Source: Monodelphis domestica (Eukaryota; Chordata; Mammalia; Didelphimorphia; Didelphidae). Taken from it: a stretch of 64,000 nt of DNA. Below are positions 21,390-31,214 of the stretch, piece after piece. The position numbers and the translations under genes are program-made. Position 1 is the first letter of the stretch. Every line of letters starts with the position of its first letter. The notes below the pieces were generated by a model that was not told the DNA's origin, ran no database searches, and saw only the letters and a program-made list of their open reading frames with translations. Location: contig NC_077235.1 in assembly GCF_027887165.1 (NCBI RefSeq), forward strand, positions 5,641,378-5,705,377, in the 5' to 3' direction.

Positions 21390-21700
21390 CTCTCTGGTCT
21401 TGGTTAAATATATTTTTTAATTCTAAAATTCTTAAATTAAGCCAAACATCTAGTTACAAACATAAATATCCACATTCACAAGCAAGTAAAAAAGAAAAAA
21501 CGATTCTAAATGATTCGCCGTGAAGCTCTAGCCTTCTGGTGTTTACGGTTGTCCTTATAATATACAGCAGGTAGCCACAGTCATTTCATTTGTTTCGGTG
21601 TTCTTCTTCCCATTCTGTTTGCTGACCATTTAGTTGCACAGCCTTTAGCTCTTTCCTTCCTTATGGATTGCCCCCAGAGTCGTCCTCTAATTCCTTGTGG
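21390..21700 (-). mobile_element. Possible old L1 3' UTR
   Basis: T-rich start ('atattttttaattctaaaat') followed by AT-rich text like the antisense of marsupial L1 3' UTRs. Weak, and it could be unique AT-rich DNA. Confidence 0.3.
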
Positions 21701-22203
21701 TGATATGAAGGTGGCCCGGGGTCCTGAAAGCCTCTGTCAGGGGAATCGTAGTTCTGACAGGTCCACTGCAGCTGGCATGCCTCTGAGGCTGGGTCCATTG
21801 GTGGACTGAGAAGGGTCTGTTGTTGGGCCTAAGCTTGGTAAGGCTCTTTAGGTTGGTGTCATGAAGGCTGTCTCCTAAGCCAGGTAGAGGCCCCAGCCTC
21901 CACAGAACAAGGTGGTTGGGGGAACTAGTCTCCTTTGCTCAGCATCATTTGGCAACTCTCTTCTTCATATTTCCCATCATCCCCGTATACTGCAGGCTGA
22001 TCAGCCAGCCCCCCAATCTTCAAATTCCTGGTCATTTCTGAGTTTTGGTTTCCAAAGCCTGGACAGCGTTTGGAGCAGAGGCTGGCAGGGCAATTGGTTT
22101 GGGTACTAAGGTGCATCTCTAAATGGTTCAGTGTCATCTAGATATGACCTGGGTGGGACCTGCGGAGGAGAGAGGGCCGGGCTTCTATTTCCATATACTT
22201 AAG
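21701..22203. other. Unassigned DNA
   Basis: No repeat or gene recognised. Confidence 0.35.
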
Positions 22204-22204
22204 A

Positions 22205-22462
22205 AAGTAGCAGCTAGGTTGCATGATTTAGGGCTAATGTTGAGTCTAGCATCAGGAAGACCCGAGTTCAAATGCAGCCTCAGACATTTATTAACTCAGG
22301 GGCTCTGGGCAAATCACTTAATCTCTGCCTCAGTGTCCTCAACTGTAAAGGTAGTGAATAATATCATTTACCTCTCAGGGTTGCTGGGAGGATCAAACGA
22401 ACTTTGTAAAGTGCTTTGTATGTCTTAAAGTATGATAGAAATGCTCATTGTTATTGATATTT
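22205..22462 (+). repeat. MIR-type SINE with marsupial head, near full length
   Basis: 'gcagctaggttgcatgattt', 'cgagttcaaatgcagcctca', 'aatcacttaatctctgcctc', 'tcagggttgctgggaggatc', 'tgctcattgttattgata'. The tail is broken by a later type A SINE. Confidence 0.8.
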
Positions 22463-22655
22463 TTTAAAAACCCCTACCTTCTGTCTTGGAGCCAATATTG
22501 GCACCAAGGCAGAAGAGCCATAAGGGCTAGGCAATGGGGGTCAAGTGACTTGCCCAGTGTCACACAGCTGGGAAGTGTCTGAGGTCACATTTGAACCCAG
22601 GACCTCCTGTCTCTAGGCCTGGCTCTCCATCCACTGAGCCACCCAGCTGCCCCCA
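22463..22655 (-). repeat. Type A marsupial SINE, complete, with target duplication
   Basis: Minus strand: 'cccctaccttctgtcttgga', 'gggctaggcaatgggggtca', 'ctgggaagtgtctgagg', 'ccatccactgagccacccag'. The flanks 'attgttattgatatttttt' on the left and 'attgttgttatttttt' on the right look like the target-site duplication. It inserted in the tail of the MIR-type copy. Confidence 0.85.
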
Positions 22656-22659
22656 TTGT

Positions 22660-23485
22660 TGTTATTTTTTGAGAAACCACCATCCCGAGATAAAGCTTTT
22701 GTGGGGCAAATAGCCAGAAACTTCATGGTTAATTCAATGACATTGTTCTACATTTGGACTCAGAGAACCATTGCTAGAAAACTGGAATGGCCCTTGGGGT
22801 TTGTTTACTCCAGCTTCTCCAGCTTAGGGGTAGGGCATCCCCGGTGAGAAAAACCTTTCTCTCATGTCGGTTGGCACCTGCTCTGCTGCTGCCCACCTCC
22901 GAGAGCTGCCAGAGGTTTCTATGTGAGCCTTTGTTTTCATGATGTGGTCATTTGTCCCCTCTCCCTCCCGTGCAAGCCTTCCCAGTGACAGTGACACTAA
23001 CACATTAACTATGTCTGATGGCATATGCATATTCGGCTCCCAACCTCTGCCAAGAAGGGTGGGCAGCGGGTTCCTGTCTCCTGGGGGCCAAGCCAAGGCT
23101 GCTTCTTAGAATTGGCCAGCTCTCCGTCTGAGTGTGTCATTCTCTCCATCGTCATCGCCATCGCCGGGGTCATCGTGGATGCCGATTCCCCAGTTTTGCC
23201 CACTTCTCCCTGCATTAGTTCATACAAGCCTGTGCTCTCACGATTCCTTGGCTCTCTAATTATGTTTGTCACAAGCATCCCTCTTACACCTCCCAGCTCA
23301 GCTGACGTTCCTGATGGCCAAAGCAATCCTTCCCCAAGCAGCCGTTAAGCCCCAGTTGCTATGTGAACCAGCAACAGGAGATTTTGTCCCTTTGCTGAAA
23401 GCTCTTTTCCTCAAAGGACAGGTACCCAAATGGCCTGGCTCAAAGAAAGCTGGGGGAAGAGGAGCCATCTGCAGAATGGAGACAT
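22660..23485. promoter_or_regulatory. Repeat-free island, candidate regulatory DNA
   Basis: About 800 bp with no recognised repeat. It holds a perfect palindrome 'atatgcatat' at 23023-23032, which includes an octamer-like POU core, and 'tctctaattatgtttgtc' near 23252. No convincing exon. The regulatory role is inferred. Confidence 0.3.
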
Positions 23486-23643
23486 GGAGAGGAGGAACGA
23501 AAGGAGGGAGGGAGGAAAAGAAGGAAGGAGGAAAAGGACTGGGAGAAAGCAAGAGAGGGAAGGAAGGAGGAAGGGAAGAAAGGAGGGAGAGAGAAACGAA
23601 AGGAGGGAGGAAGGGGAAAAGGGAGGAAAGGAGAATGGAAAGG
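23486..23643. repeat. GGAA/GGAGGG purine-rich tract
   Basis: About 160 bp of A/G-only low-complexity repeat. The 83-156-codon frames that overlap it are artefacts. Confidence 0.9.
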
Positions 23644-23654
23644 AGCATTTATCT

Positions 23655-23815
23655 GATCTCACAACCCGGAGAGATTGGTGCTATTGTTATCCCCATCTTA
23701 CAGTTGAGGAAACTGAGGCAGAAAGAGATGAAATGACTTGCCCAGGGTCACGTAGCTAGTAAGCAAGGCTGCATTTGAAGTCACCTCAGCTTCCTGACTC
23801 CCACACTGTACCCGC
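23655..23815 (-). repeat. MIR-type SINE fragment
   Basis: 'ttatccccatcttacagttg', 'aggaaactgaggcagaaaga', 'gacttgcccagggtcacgta', 'cagcttcctgactcccacac'. Well-preserved core and head side on the minus strand. Confidence 0.8.
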
Positions 23816-24299
23816 AGCCTTACTGCTGGCTCTGCTTTAGACACCTGTCCTTTGCCTGCTTGTACGCCCTCTCTTTTCTGGAATCTTCTCTACCTTGAAA
23901 CTTCCATGTCCTATGAAACTTGGTTAACTGATGCCTCCTTAGCTGTGACATGCACTGAGAACCCAGTTAGATGCCCCTCCCTCTGTAGCAAATGCCTGGC
24001 ATTGGTCTGCATTGCTTAGCTGCCTTTCTGAGCTGTTTGGGATGTCCTAGCCATGTTCGTGCTAAACTAGGAGGAGAGATGAGAGTCTAGGGCGGGGGGA
24101 AGGGGAGGCTCACCTGTTTTCCCCTAGCCAAGGTCTGAAGATCATCTTATCTGGAGCCTGAGTGACCTAGTTGGTGTGAACACAGTTTCCTTGGGAGATT
24201 TGACTGGATTCTGGTTCCTGTGCTACTGGGATCTGCCTCCATCCCTGTTTCTGTATTTATTGGGCTCTCCTTACTTATCTTTGGAAACCACTTCCTCCT
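23816..24299. other. Unassigned; possible L2 remnant
   Basis: 23860-24010 has a C/T-rich texture ('ttttctggaatcttctctac', 'aaatgcctggcattgg') that could be old L2. Not confident. Confidence 0.3.
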
Positions 24300-24412
24300 T
24301 CCAATTGTATGATAGTAGGGGAGTCATTTATCCCCTCTGAACCGGGGTTTCCAAATCTGGAAAATGGGCATTATACTCTCATGCAGTTATTATGATGAAA
24401 GCCCTTGGCACA
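24300..24412 (+). repeat. MIR-type SINE fragment
   Basis: 'gggagtcatttatcccctct', 'ggaaaatgggcattatactc', 'gcagttattatgatgaaagc'. Confidence 0.5.
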
Positions 24413-24609
24413 TACACATGTAGAAGCTGGTGTTCCGGTGCTCTGGAGGCCTGGGCAGGAGACTCTCCATAATAGGTACTTTCTAGAATATTCATTGCAT
24501 TTCAGTCCAGCACAGAGATTTCCACTCTCCAGCACTGGAATTATCTCCATTTTTGAACTTTCTGATTGAATTCGAATTCGAGCAGTGGAACTGGCTGGCA
24601 GCAACTTTT

Positions 24610-24700
24610 AGTCTGATCTCATCATTCGATAGAGGAGAAGGCTGAGATTCAGACAGGTTAAGAAGCTCCCTCCAAAGCCCCCAGCTAATTATGCAGAGCT
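24610..24700 (-). repeat. MIR-type SINE core remnant
   Basis: 'gaggagaaggctgagattca', 'gacaggttaagaagctccc', 'ccagctaattatgcagagc'. Weak minus-strand match. Confidence 0.35.
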
Positions 24701-25188
24701 ATCTGGCTCTCTTCACATCGAATTCTCTGAGTGTTCTGGATTTTGCCTTGGCCCGAGTTTCTTCTTCTGTGCATGCAGGAATTAATCGTACTTATAATTC
24801 TAATCCTCTGAGCGGCTTTACCAAATCCCAAAGTTGACTTGCGGGTTAATCGACATCCTTAACCCTCATGCTTCTTGTACTCCAAGCAGAGGGATGAAGA
24901 ACGCAGAAGAAATGGGAGGTTAAGCGACGTTAGCTCCAAAGCCTGCCTAGGCCTTTCCTGGGACAACTGAGCCAGCCTCCCCGGGCCCGAAGTTAGAAGC
25001 CTTCCCTTTGCTGGAATTTGTTGCAATCACTTTGGGCAACATAGAGATTTTCCCAGAAGAAGAAGGCCAGCTCTTGAGTCCTGTCAGCCCCAGGCCCTCA
25101 TTTGGCTTGGTTCAAGGCTTCAAAGCCAGAGGAGTCACCTGATCTGTGATTCCTTTCCGTCTTCACTTTGCCTGTGGGATGGGACTGC
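24701..25188. promoter_or_regulatory. Repeat-free island, candidate regulatory DNA
   Basis: AT-motif-rich block: 'gcaggaattaatcgtactta', 'taattctaatcctctgagc', 'cttgcgggttaatcgacatc'. It has TAAT/ATTA and TAATCC-type homeodomain cores and no recognised repeats. Inference only. Confidence 0.3.
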
Positions 25189-25189
25189 A

Positions 25190-25431
25190 TTGAGCTGGGC
25201 AGCTTACATTTATGATGGCTTGAAATAGTGGGATCTGCTTTTTTTCAAATCATGGTTTCAGGGAGTTTCGCGTGTCTTAAGTTCTCTTTCCGTGACCTGT
25301 TTTCCAGGTCAATTATTTCTGCTCTCAGATATCGTAGATTTCCTTCGAGTTTTGTAATCTTTTGATTTTGTTCTAATATTTCTTGCTGTCTTAGGGAGCC
25401 ACTGACACCTTTTTGGTCCAATCTAGTTTCT
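25190..25431 (-). mobile_element. L1 LINE 5' part (ORF1-like), segment 1
   Basis: T-rich antisense of an L1 5' region: 'gacctgttttccaggtcaat', 'gtagatttccttcgagtttt', 'gattttgttctaatatttct'. Together with 25690-25737 and 25915-26700 it seems to form one old L1 piece split by two SINEs. Confidence 0.5.
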
Positions 25432-25680
25432 AGGGCAGCTTGATGTCACACTGGAGAAAGCACCTGGGGGTTAGGAAGACTCATCCTCCTGAGTTCAAAT
25501 GCGACCTCAGATGCTTACTAGCTTTGTGACCCAGGGCAAGTCATTTGACTGTTGGCCTCAGTTTCCTCATCTGTAAAATGAGCTGCAGAAAGAAAAGGCA
25601 AATAACTCCAGTAACGCTGCCAAGAAAACCCCAAATGGGGTTTCAGAGTCAAAGATGACTGAAAATAATAACAAAGTTTC
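25432..25680 (+). repeat. MAR1 SINE, full length, with target duplication
   Basis: Plus-strand MAR1: head ('agggcagcttgatgtcacac'), core ('gacccagggcaagtcatttg'), and MAR1 end ('caagaaaaccccaaatgggg', 'gagtcaaagatgactgaaaa'). The flanks both read 'agtttctaggg', an 11-bp target-site duplication. Confidence 0.9.
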
Positions 25681-25737
25681 TAGGGAGTCTGTTACTTGAG
25701 GAAAGTTGGCCACGTGTGCTTCTAAGTTTCCTTCTTT

Positions 25738-25914
25738 TTTTAAAACCTCACTTTCTGCCTTAGAATGGATACTAAGTATTGTGCCAATGCAGAAGAGTGG
25801 TAAGGGGTAGGCCCTGGGCATCACACAGCTAGGGAGTGTCTGAGGCCAAATATGAACCCAGGTGCTCCCAACTTCAGGCCTATCATTCTATCCATGGAGC
25901 TGCCTAGCTGCCTT
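25738..25914 (-). repeat. Type A marsupial SINE
   Basis: Minus strand: 'aaaacctcactttctgcctt', 'tgcagaagagtggtaagggg', 'cacacagctagggagtgtct', 'gagctgcctagctgcc'. Inserted in the same L1 5' region as the MAR1 copy beside it. Confidence 0.8.
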
Positions 25915-26700
25915 TAAGCTGTTGATTTATTCCCTTTTCCATTTTTTGGTCCAACACTTTTATCCCTTATTTCTTCTAGGTATTCATGTAGTCCTCATAG
26001 AAAATCCATCCCCCACCAAGTCTTGGCTTGTAGTGATGTGAGAGCTACTGTTTCCTTTTAGCCTGGATTCTTGGGCATCACTAGACTGACGATACCTTGG
26101 GGGGGTTTGTTCATTTCTAGCTTTAGTTCTTGGACTGAGGTTTCCCCGCAGGGCCAGGCCTCACTCTCCTCTGTATTTTGGGGTGGGGTGGGTGGCCTTG
26201 TTTGGTCTTGCCCTGGCACCTCTGGAGTTACATCATCAACCCCCCACTTCCCAAGGTTGGTTCCCCCACAATCTCTGAAATTCAGAGTGTGGAACCTTCA
26301 GGGCCCTCTATGGCATCTCGTGGCATATTGTCCTCGGCACTTGGGCTGTCCAGATCTGAATGATGCTGCCACTCCTGCTGGCTTCCAAAGTTTCCATCAT
26401 GGGCTTCCCTTTTCTCTTACTACCTTTGTACCCAGAGTACCCTCGGAGGCTTTGGGCGGAGCAGGAATGTCTCTGGTCTCAGGGAGACAATAGGTGCGTC
26501 TGCCTGTGCCAATGATGATTAGCTGACCGGCCCCTTTCCTAGATGCCCGTGGGCTTGATGTTCTGTGCAGTTCTAGGGGCTGGGGGTGGGGAAGGGATAC
26601 CGCTTGGGTTTCTCCTGGAATTTCTGAGCCATTACTCCATGGGCTAAGGTTTACAGGTTTTTACGTGGCAGCTGGACAGTCTGCCTCTCTTCCCAGGACC
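25915..26700 (-). mobile_element. Probable L1 5' UTR/ORF1 side, segment 2
   Basis: 'ttattcccttttccattttt', 'ctagctttagttcttggact', then G/C-richer text ending near 26700. It has the texture of a marsupial L1 5' UTR read in antisense. The right boundary is uncertain. Confidence 0.35.
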
Positions 26701-26959
26701 ATCCATCTCCAGTCTGGCTCACATGAATCTGAAGAGTCCCCTGCAACCTTGGTGAAAGGACATCTTTGAGGTGGACTGTCACTCTACCTAACCAAATCCC
26801 TTTAGAAAGAAATAACCAATGAGTAATCAATCCAGTGGGATCTACGGTAATTCTCCAGTGAGCAAGGCAGGCAGTGTTTGATGTTCCCCAGGAAGACCCT
26901 CGCCGAGGATGAGAATGGCCAGGTAGCTCATGAGCCATTGATGCTAGGGGAAGAGGGTT

Positions 26960-27540
26960 GAGTCCTTCAATACATTCCAAGAAATAGAGATTAAGTTCCC
27001 TTCTGGGGCAGAGCACTATGCTGGGTACTGGGGAGGCCAAGAGCCAAACAAAACTAGGTCTTGAAGATGAGGAGCTTACATTTGACTGGGATAATACAAA
27101 ATGTACCGAGGAAATAAATGCCAGGTAATTGGAGGCTCCACTTCATCCCTGCAGGGGGCTGAGCCCTAAGGGAGGCCAGGATTTTCTGAGGAGCAGGGCA
27201 GGAGGTGCGGATATTTCAGACACAAGGGATTGCTGCTGCCGCCGCCGCTGGCTGCTGTTGTTGATAAAATGCAAGGATGGGAGTAATGTGAAATAAATTT
27301 GGAAAAGGGAAAGGTGGGTTGGAGGCAAACTGTGAAGGACTTTAAATATGTATATTTGCAGTGCCATGGTAGTTAATGTGCACACTGATGTTCTGTAATA
27401 GAACTTAATATTTGAACAGTTATCATTGAATCTATCATACTATTTATTAATGAAATCATACCTTATAGACATTGAATCTGTATTTTATCCTAGAGGCAAT
27501 AGGGAGCCACTGGAGTTTCTTGAGCAGAAGAGTGACATGA
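26960..27540 (+). repeat. Family X repeat, left part
   Basis: 'gcagagcactatgctgggta', 'gatgaggagcttacatttga', 'ggcaaactgtgaaggacttt', 'gaggcaatagggagccactg', 'ttcttgagcagaagagtgac'. A short GCN run (gctgctgccgccgccgctgg) at 27231-27250 lies inside. The copy is broken by a type A SINE and continues at 27726. Confidence 0.55.
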
Positions 27541-27725
27541 AGATTTAGCTAAGTGGCTCAGTGGATTGAGAGCCAGGCCTAGAAAGAAGAGGGCCTGGGT
27601 TCAAATATGGCTTCAGACACTCCCTGGGCAAGTCACTTGACCCCCCTTGCCTAGCCCTTACCACTCTTCTGCCTTGGAACCAATACCCAGTATTGATTCC
27701 AAGATGGAAGGTGAGGGGTTACAAA
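27541..27725 (+). repeat. Type A SINE in family X, with target duplication
   Basis: Plus strand: 'gagagccaggcctagaaaga', 'tccctgggcaagtcacttga', 'tgcctagcccttaccactct', 'gattccaagatggaaggtga'. The flanks 'aagagtgacatga' and 'aagagtggcatga' are a 13-bp target-site duplication with one difference. This is a clear nested insertion. Confidence 0.9.
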
Positions 27726-27840
27726 AAGAGTGGCATGATCAGAATTGTGCCATCGGTTATTTTGGTAATTGTGTGGATGATTAGGCATCAATGAGTAGAC
27801 TGGAAGCAGGAAGAGATATATTAGGGCAAATTGATCTCTC
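27726..27840 (+). repeat. Family X repeat, right part
   Basis: Resumes at 'gagtggcatgatcagaattg', then 'tgtggatgattaggcatcaa', 'gagtagactggaagcaggaa', in family order. Confidence 0.5.
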
Positions 27841-27921
27841 AGGTTCCTTTCAGCTCTAAATCAATGATTGAAATAAGGTCAAGTCAGGAAAAGAAGATGG
27901 ACTTGACCAAATACATACAGT

Positions 27922-27960
27922 GGAATGAATGAATGAATGAATGAATGAATGAATGAATAA
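27922..27960. repeat. (GAAT)n microsatellite
   Basis: About nine GAAT units, probably a polymorphic short tandem repeat. Confidence 0.95.
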
Positions 27961-28069
27961 GTGAATGAGTATGACAGCAGAGGATGATTCAATTCCCTAA
28001 ATGGAATTGATTTAGGAAGAAGGAATTATATTTTTAGAATCCCTCTTCAGCTGACATTACTTAGAAGAT

Positions 28070-28268
28070 TTTTTAACCCCTCACCTTCCATCTTAGAATC
28101 ACTACCATGTATTGGTTCCAAGACAGAAGAGCAGTACGGGCTAGGCAATGGGGGTTAAGGGACTTGCCCAGAGTCACATAGCTAGGAAGTGCCTGAGGCC
28201 AGATTTGAACCCATGACTTCCTGTCCGTGGGCCTGGCTCTCAATCCACTAAGCCACCCAGCTGCCCCT
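28070..28268 (-). repeat. Type A SINE, complete, with target duplication
   Basis: Minus strand: 'acccctcaccttccatctta', 'gggctaggcaatgggggtta', 'cacatagctaggaagtgcct', 'aatccactaagccacccagc'. The flanks share 'tagaagatttt', an 11-bp target-site duplication. Confidence 0.9.
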
Positions 28269-28935
28269 GCTAGAAGATTTTAAAACCCAGGGCCAGAGCT
28301 ACGACCAGAGCAGGGTGACTAGAGTTTGGGCTAGGGAGTTGCACTTTAAGGCATTGAATTCACTTGAGGTCCTTTGGTTCATGGGAGCGAGATCCTCCTC
28401 ACCTCTCTCCTTTCAACCATCTCCCTTGTAGTGACCTCATTCTCTCTCCTGTGACTGACCGGCCTGCTGTTGCCCTTTTCTCCACCTTCCTCTACTGCAC
28501 TGGGCACACCATTCCTTTCCTCATGGTGGCTGTCTGGGGATCAGATCCTACTTCTTCCTTACTCAAACTTTGTGGAATCGACCCTCTCTCCCCAATTCCA
28601 GCAGCCACTTCCGATTCCGCTTGCCATTCCCATCCTCTGTCTCGGATTCTGAGATGGAACAGCTATTTCTCCTTCAAGTTTCTCTGGTTGGTACTTGAGT
28701 ATCCAGTTCACTCCTCCGTGCCAGTCAGAACCAAGGCCTAAACACCAGGTAATTGCATGGCTTTTTCCTGATGAACCATTAAGAGGAAGTGGTGACTGAT
28801 CAGCTGCTCAGCTCTTGGCAGGGAGACCTCCAGCAGATGTCTGGATAATTGAAATTCACTGTCACAAGTGGGCCATCCTCCCATACCAGGTTTGTGAACC
28901 ACATCCCAAATGCCTTCCTCTTCTGACACAAGATC
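28269..28935. other. Unassigned DNA
   Basis: A 125-codon plus frame (28364-28741) is C/T-rich and could be old L2. I do not call it a gene. Confidence 0.3.
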
Positions 28936-28939
28936 CAAA

Positions 28940-29152
28940 GTATGTGGCAGCATTTTCTAGTCCTTCGGTACGTATCCCCATCCCCATACTCCTCTTTCGG
29001 TTCCCAGATTTCTCCATATGGTCTAGCTTCTTCATATATGGTAGATGGCTACTTGGGGTTGGGGCCTCAGGATTTCCAAGTCAAAGAGCATGCTTTAATG
29101 GCTTCTTTGGGGGCAGAGTTCCAAATTGCTTTCCAGAATGACTGGACCTGTT
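28940..29152 (-). mobile_element. L1 fragment, inverted 5' piece
   Basis: Minus-strand L1 ORF2 C-terminal text ('gcagagttccaaattgcttt', 'ccagaatgactggacctgtt'). It directly abuts the plus-strand L1 piece to its right and represents the part of L1 just upstream of it, as expected for twin-priming. Confidence 0.6.
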
Positions 29153-29154
29153 GA

Positions 29155-29760
29155 CAGAAAGAGGGGAAGGGCCCATATGTCCCCAAACTATTCCTAGCAG
29201 CCCTGTTTGTTGTAATGAAGAACTAGAACGAGGGTACCCATTCACCGGAATAGAATGACATCTGATTGGGAAATGAGAGAATTCACAAGTGTCTGGAAAG
29301 TCTTAGGATCTGAGAGCAGGAGAACCATTTCACCATTGAAAAGGAAAAAGAATAAGGGAGACTTAAAGACTCTAATCAGTGGGGTGACTGACCATCCTCC
29401 ACTGCAGAAGGGGGGGATGAGCACCTCCAGTCTTCCCTCAGTAGGGAGGTGTAGACACCAGCATACCTTTTCAGATGTGAACAGCACAACAGATTTCTTT
29501 TCATGACAAGCTTTGTTTGGTTTGGTTTGGTTTTGGGGGAGGTAATTGGGGAGAGCCTTAAGAAAATATGGAAAAGTCACAGAAAAGCAGAGAAGGAACT
29601 TCAGAAGGGGACTGAGGAAAGTGGGGAAATGTTGGTACTACTGTGTTCAATGGAATAGATATTTAGCTATATGTAATAGACTCATAGTTTCATTCTAGTA
29701 CTCTGTGCGTGGAAATCTTGTGTTGATTTCCTAGTTTGTAACGAAAATCGTTTAATATAT
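29155..29760 (+). mobile_element. L1 fragment, direct 3' piece
   Basis: 'gaagggcccatatgtcccca', 'attcctagcagccctgtttg', 'gtaatgaagaactagaa', 'gtgtctggaaagtctt'. This is L1 ORF2 end running into a T/G-rich 3' UTR. The right boundary is uncertain. Together with the inverted piece it resembles one twin-primed insertion. Confidence 0.55.
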
Positions 29761-29789
29761 ACATGTATAAAATGCTACTCTACCATTCA

Positions 29790-29972
29790 TTTTTAAACCC
29801 TTATCTCTGTCTTAGAATCAGTGCTAAGTATCAATTCCACTCCAGAGGAGCTGTAAGGACTATGCAGTTGGGGTTAGGTGGCTTGCCCAGAGTCACACAG
29901 CTAGAGGTCAAATGTGAACCCAGGACCTCCCATCTCTAGGCCTGGCTCTCTATTCACTGCCCCCATTTTCAA
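29790..29972 (-). repeat. Type A marsupial SINE
   Basis: Minus strand: 'aaacccttatctctgtctta', 'cttgcccagagtcacacagc', 'acccaggacctcccatctct', 'aggcctggctctctattcac'. The head is slightly shortened. Confidence 0.8.
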
Positions 29973-30254
29973 TGTATCTTGTCATGGTCTAGTCAGGAGT
30001 CCCGTGTCACCAAGTCTCAGTGATACTAGGAGGTGATTTGAGTCTCTCCAGTCATCCTTGCTTGTTGCTCATACTTTATGCTTTGGAGTATAGACATCTG
30101 AGGCCAGGGCTTCATTCCATTGATGGGTCTTTCCTGGGATATTGTCTTCAGTGAGTCACTGGTCCTCTCTGCTGCTGTTTCTCAACATCTGGGTTGACCC
30201 TGTTACCTCCATGGCATCTGGCTTGGCCAATCTGGATTTTCTCCCTTTCCTTCT
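29973..30254. other. Unassigned DNA
   Basis: Nothing recognised. Confidence 0.3.
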
Positions 30255-30480
30255 CTTTTCAGTTTGTTGCCCTAGGGCTTCGTTGGAGCTGCTCTGTTTC
30301 CCCTCTTCCCAGTGCCAGAGGACATTTTTGTCCTGTTTTTGTCCCTGCCCCTCTGTCCAGTCACCCAAAGCAAGAACTTCCTCCCTCAGCTCTCTCTGGT
30401 AATGAGGGGGCTCATAGACAGCCTGAATTTGCCCTCTGGGCACTGAAATTCAGAAAAGGCTCACCAATGCTGCCCTAGGA
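30255..30480 (-). repeat. Marsupial non-autonomous repeat, hAT-like (copy 2)
   Basis: Reverse orientation of the repeat at 11452-11690. The reversed text contains the same blocks as that copy. The translations of both read through as similar peptides ('REEVL.LG.WTE'), which shows that they are one repeat, not that they encode a protein. Confidence 0.6.
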
Positions 30481-30559
30481 TTGAGGAGACTCTTGGCAAA
30501 CCTTTTTGACCATTTCCTATTAGCCATATTCCACCCCTGGCCAACAGCCCATCATTCAT

Positions 30560-30700
30560 ATATCTTCACCCATGGCCCAGAGAAGTTCAATGACATGCCT
30601 GAATTCAGTTTGGGCATCAGTAAGCACCAGATACGACATTTGAACCCAGGTCCTCTGATTTCAAAGTCAGAATCCATTGCATTCTGTTGTCTTTAAAGTG
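30560..30700 (-). repeat. MIR-type SINE fragment
   Basis: 'gagaagttcaatgacatgcc', 'tttgaacccaggtcctctga', 'tttcaaagtcagaatccatt'. Confidence 0.55.
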
Positions 30701-30734
30701 GAGGGGAGTAGCAATGCCGTTGGTTTTGCTAGAA

Positions 30735-30868
30735 CAGAGAGGAATGATGGGACATCAGTTGGGAAAAGCTAGGTTAGACTTGGATTGTGAAGGCCTTCCC
30801 ATACCAGATGGAGAAAAGTTTCTGCTTTTCTCCTGGAGGCAATAAGAATACCCTGGAACATTTTTATT
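30735..30868 (+). repeat. Family X fragment
   Basis: 'gatgggacatcagttgggaa', 'agatggagaaaagtttctgc', 'tcctggaggcaataagaata'. A short family X piece. Confidence 0.4.
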
Positions 30869-30869
30869 T

Positions 30870-31110
30870 ATTTAAAGCTGGCTTCGTGGCTTTTTCCTTC
30901 TTGGGTAATATGAGGCTAGCTTGCTCGTCTGCCTTTGATTGGCAATTAGCAGGCTCCTGCCAAGCCCTAATGGAAACATGCTGCCCTCAGCTGTTGTCTG
31001 CATGAGGCTCTCAATTAGAAATCCAATTAGCAGTCACTTTGCACCTCTTTCGAATTCTTCTCTCTTCTTCCCACTGATAGACTTTAGATCCTCCCGCTTC
31101 CCCAACTCCT
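30870..31110. promoter_or_regulatory. Candidate conserved enhancer
   Basis: Repeat-free block dense in paired ATTA/AATTAG cores: 'tttgattggcaattagcagg', 'tcctgccaagccctaatgga', 'gaggctctcaattagaaatc', 'caattagcagtcactttgca'. The spacing and lack of frames suggest a homeodomain-bound element. Inference. Confidence 0.4.
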
Positions 31111-31214
31111 ACCCTGGCCCCTAAGCTACTCAATCAGTGCCTTTAGATGGTGATTGGTGGTCACTGCAGATGCAGGACGAGTGAGCCGAGAACAGAACAG
31201 GAGGAAGTGAGCAG

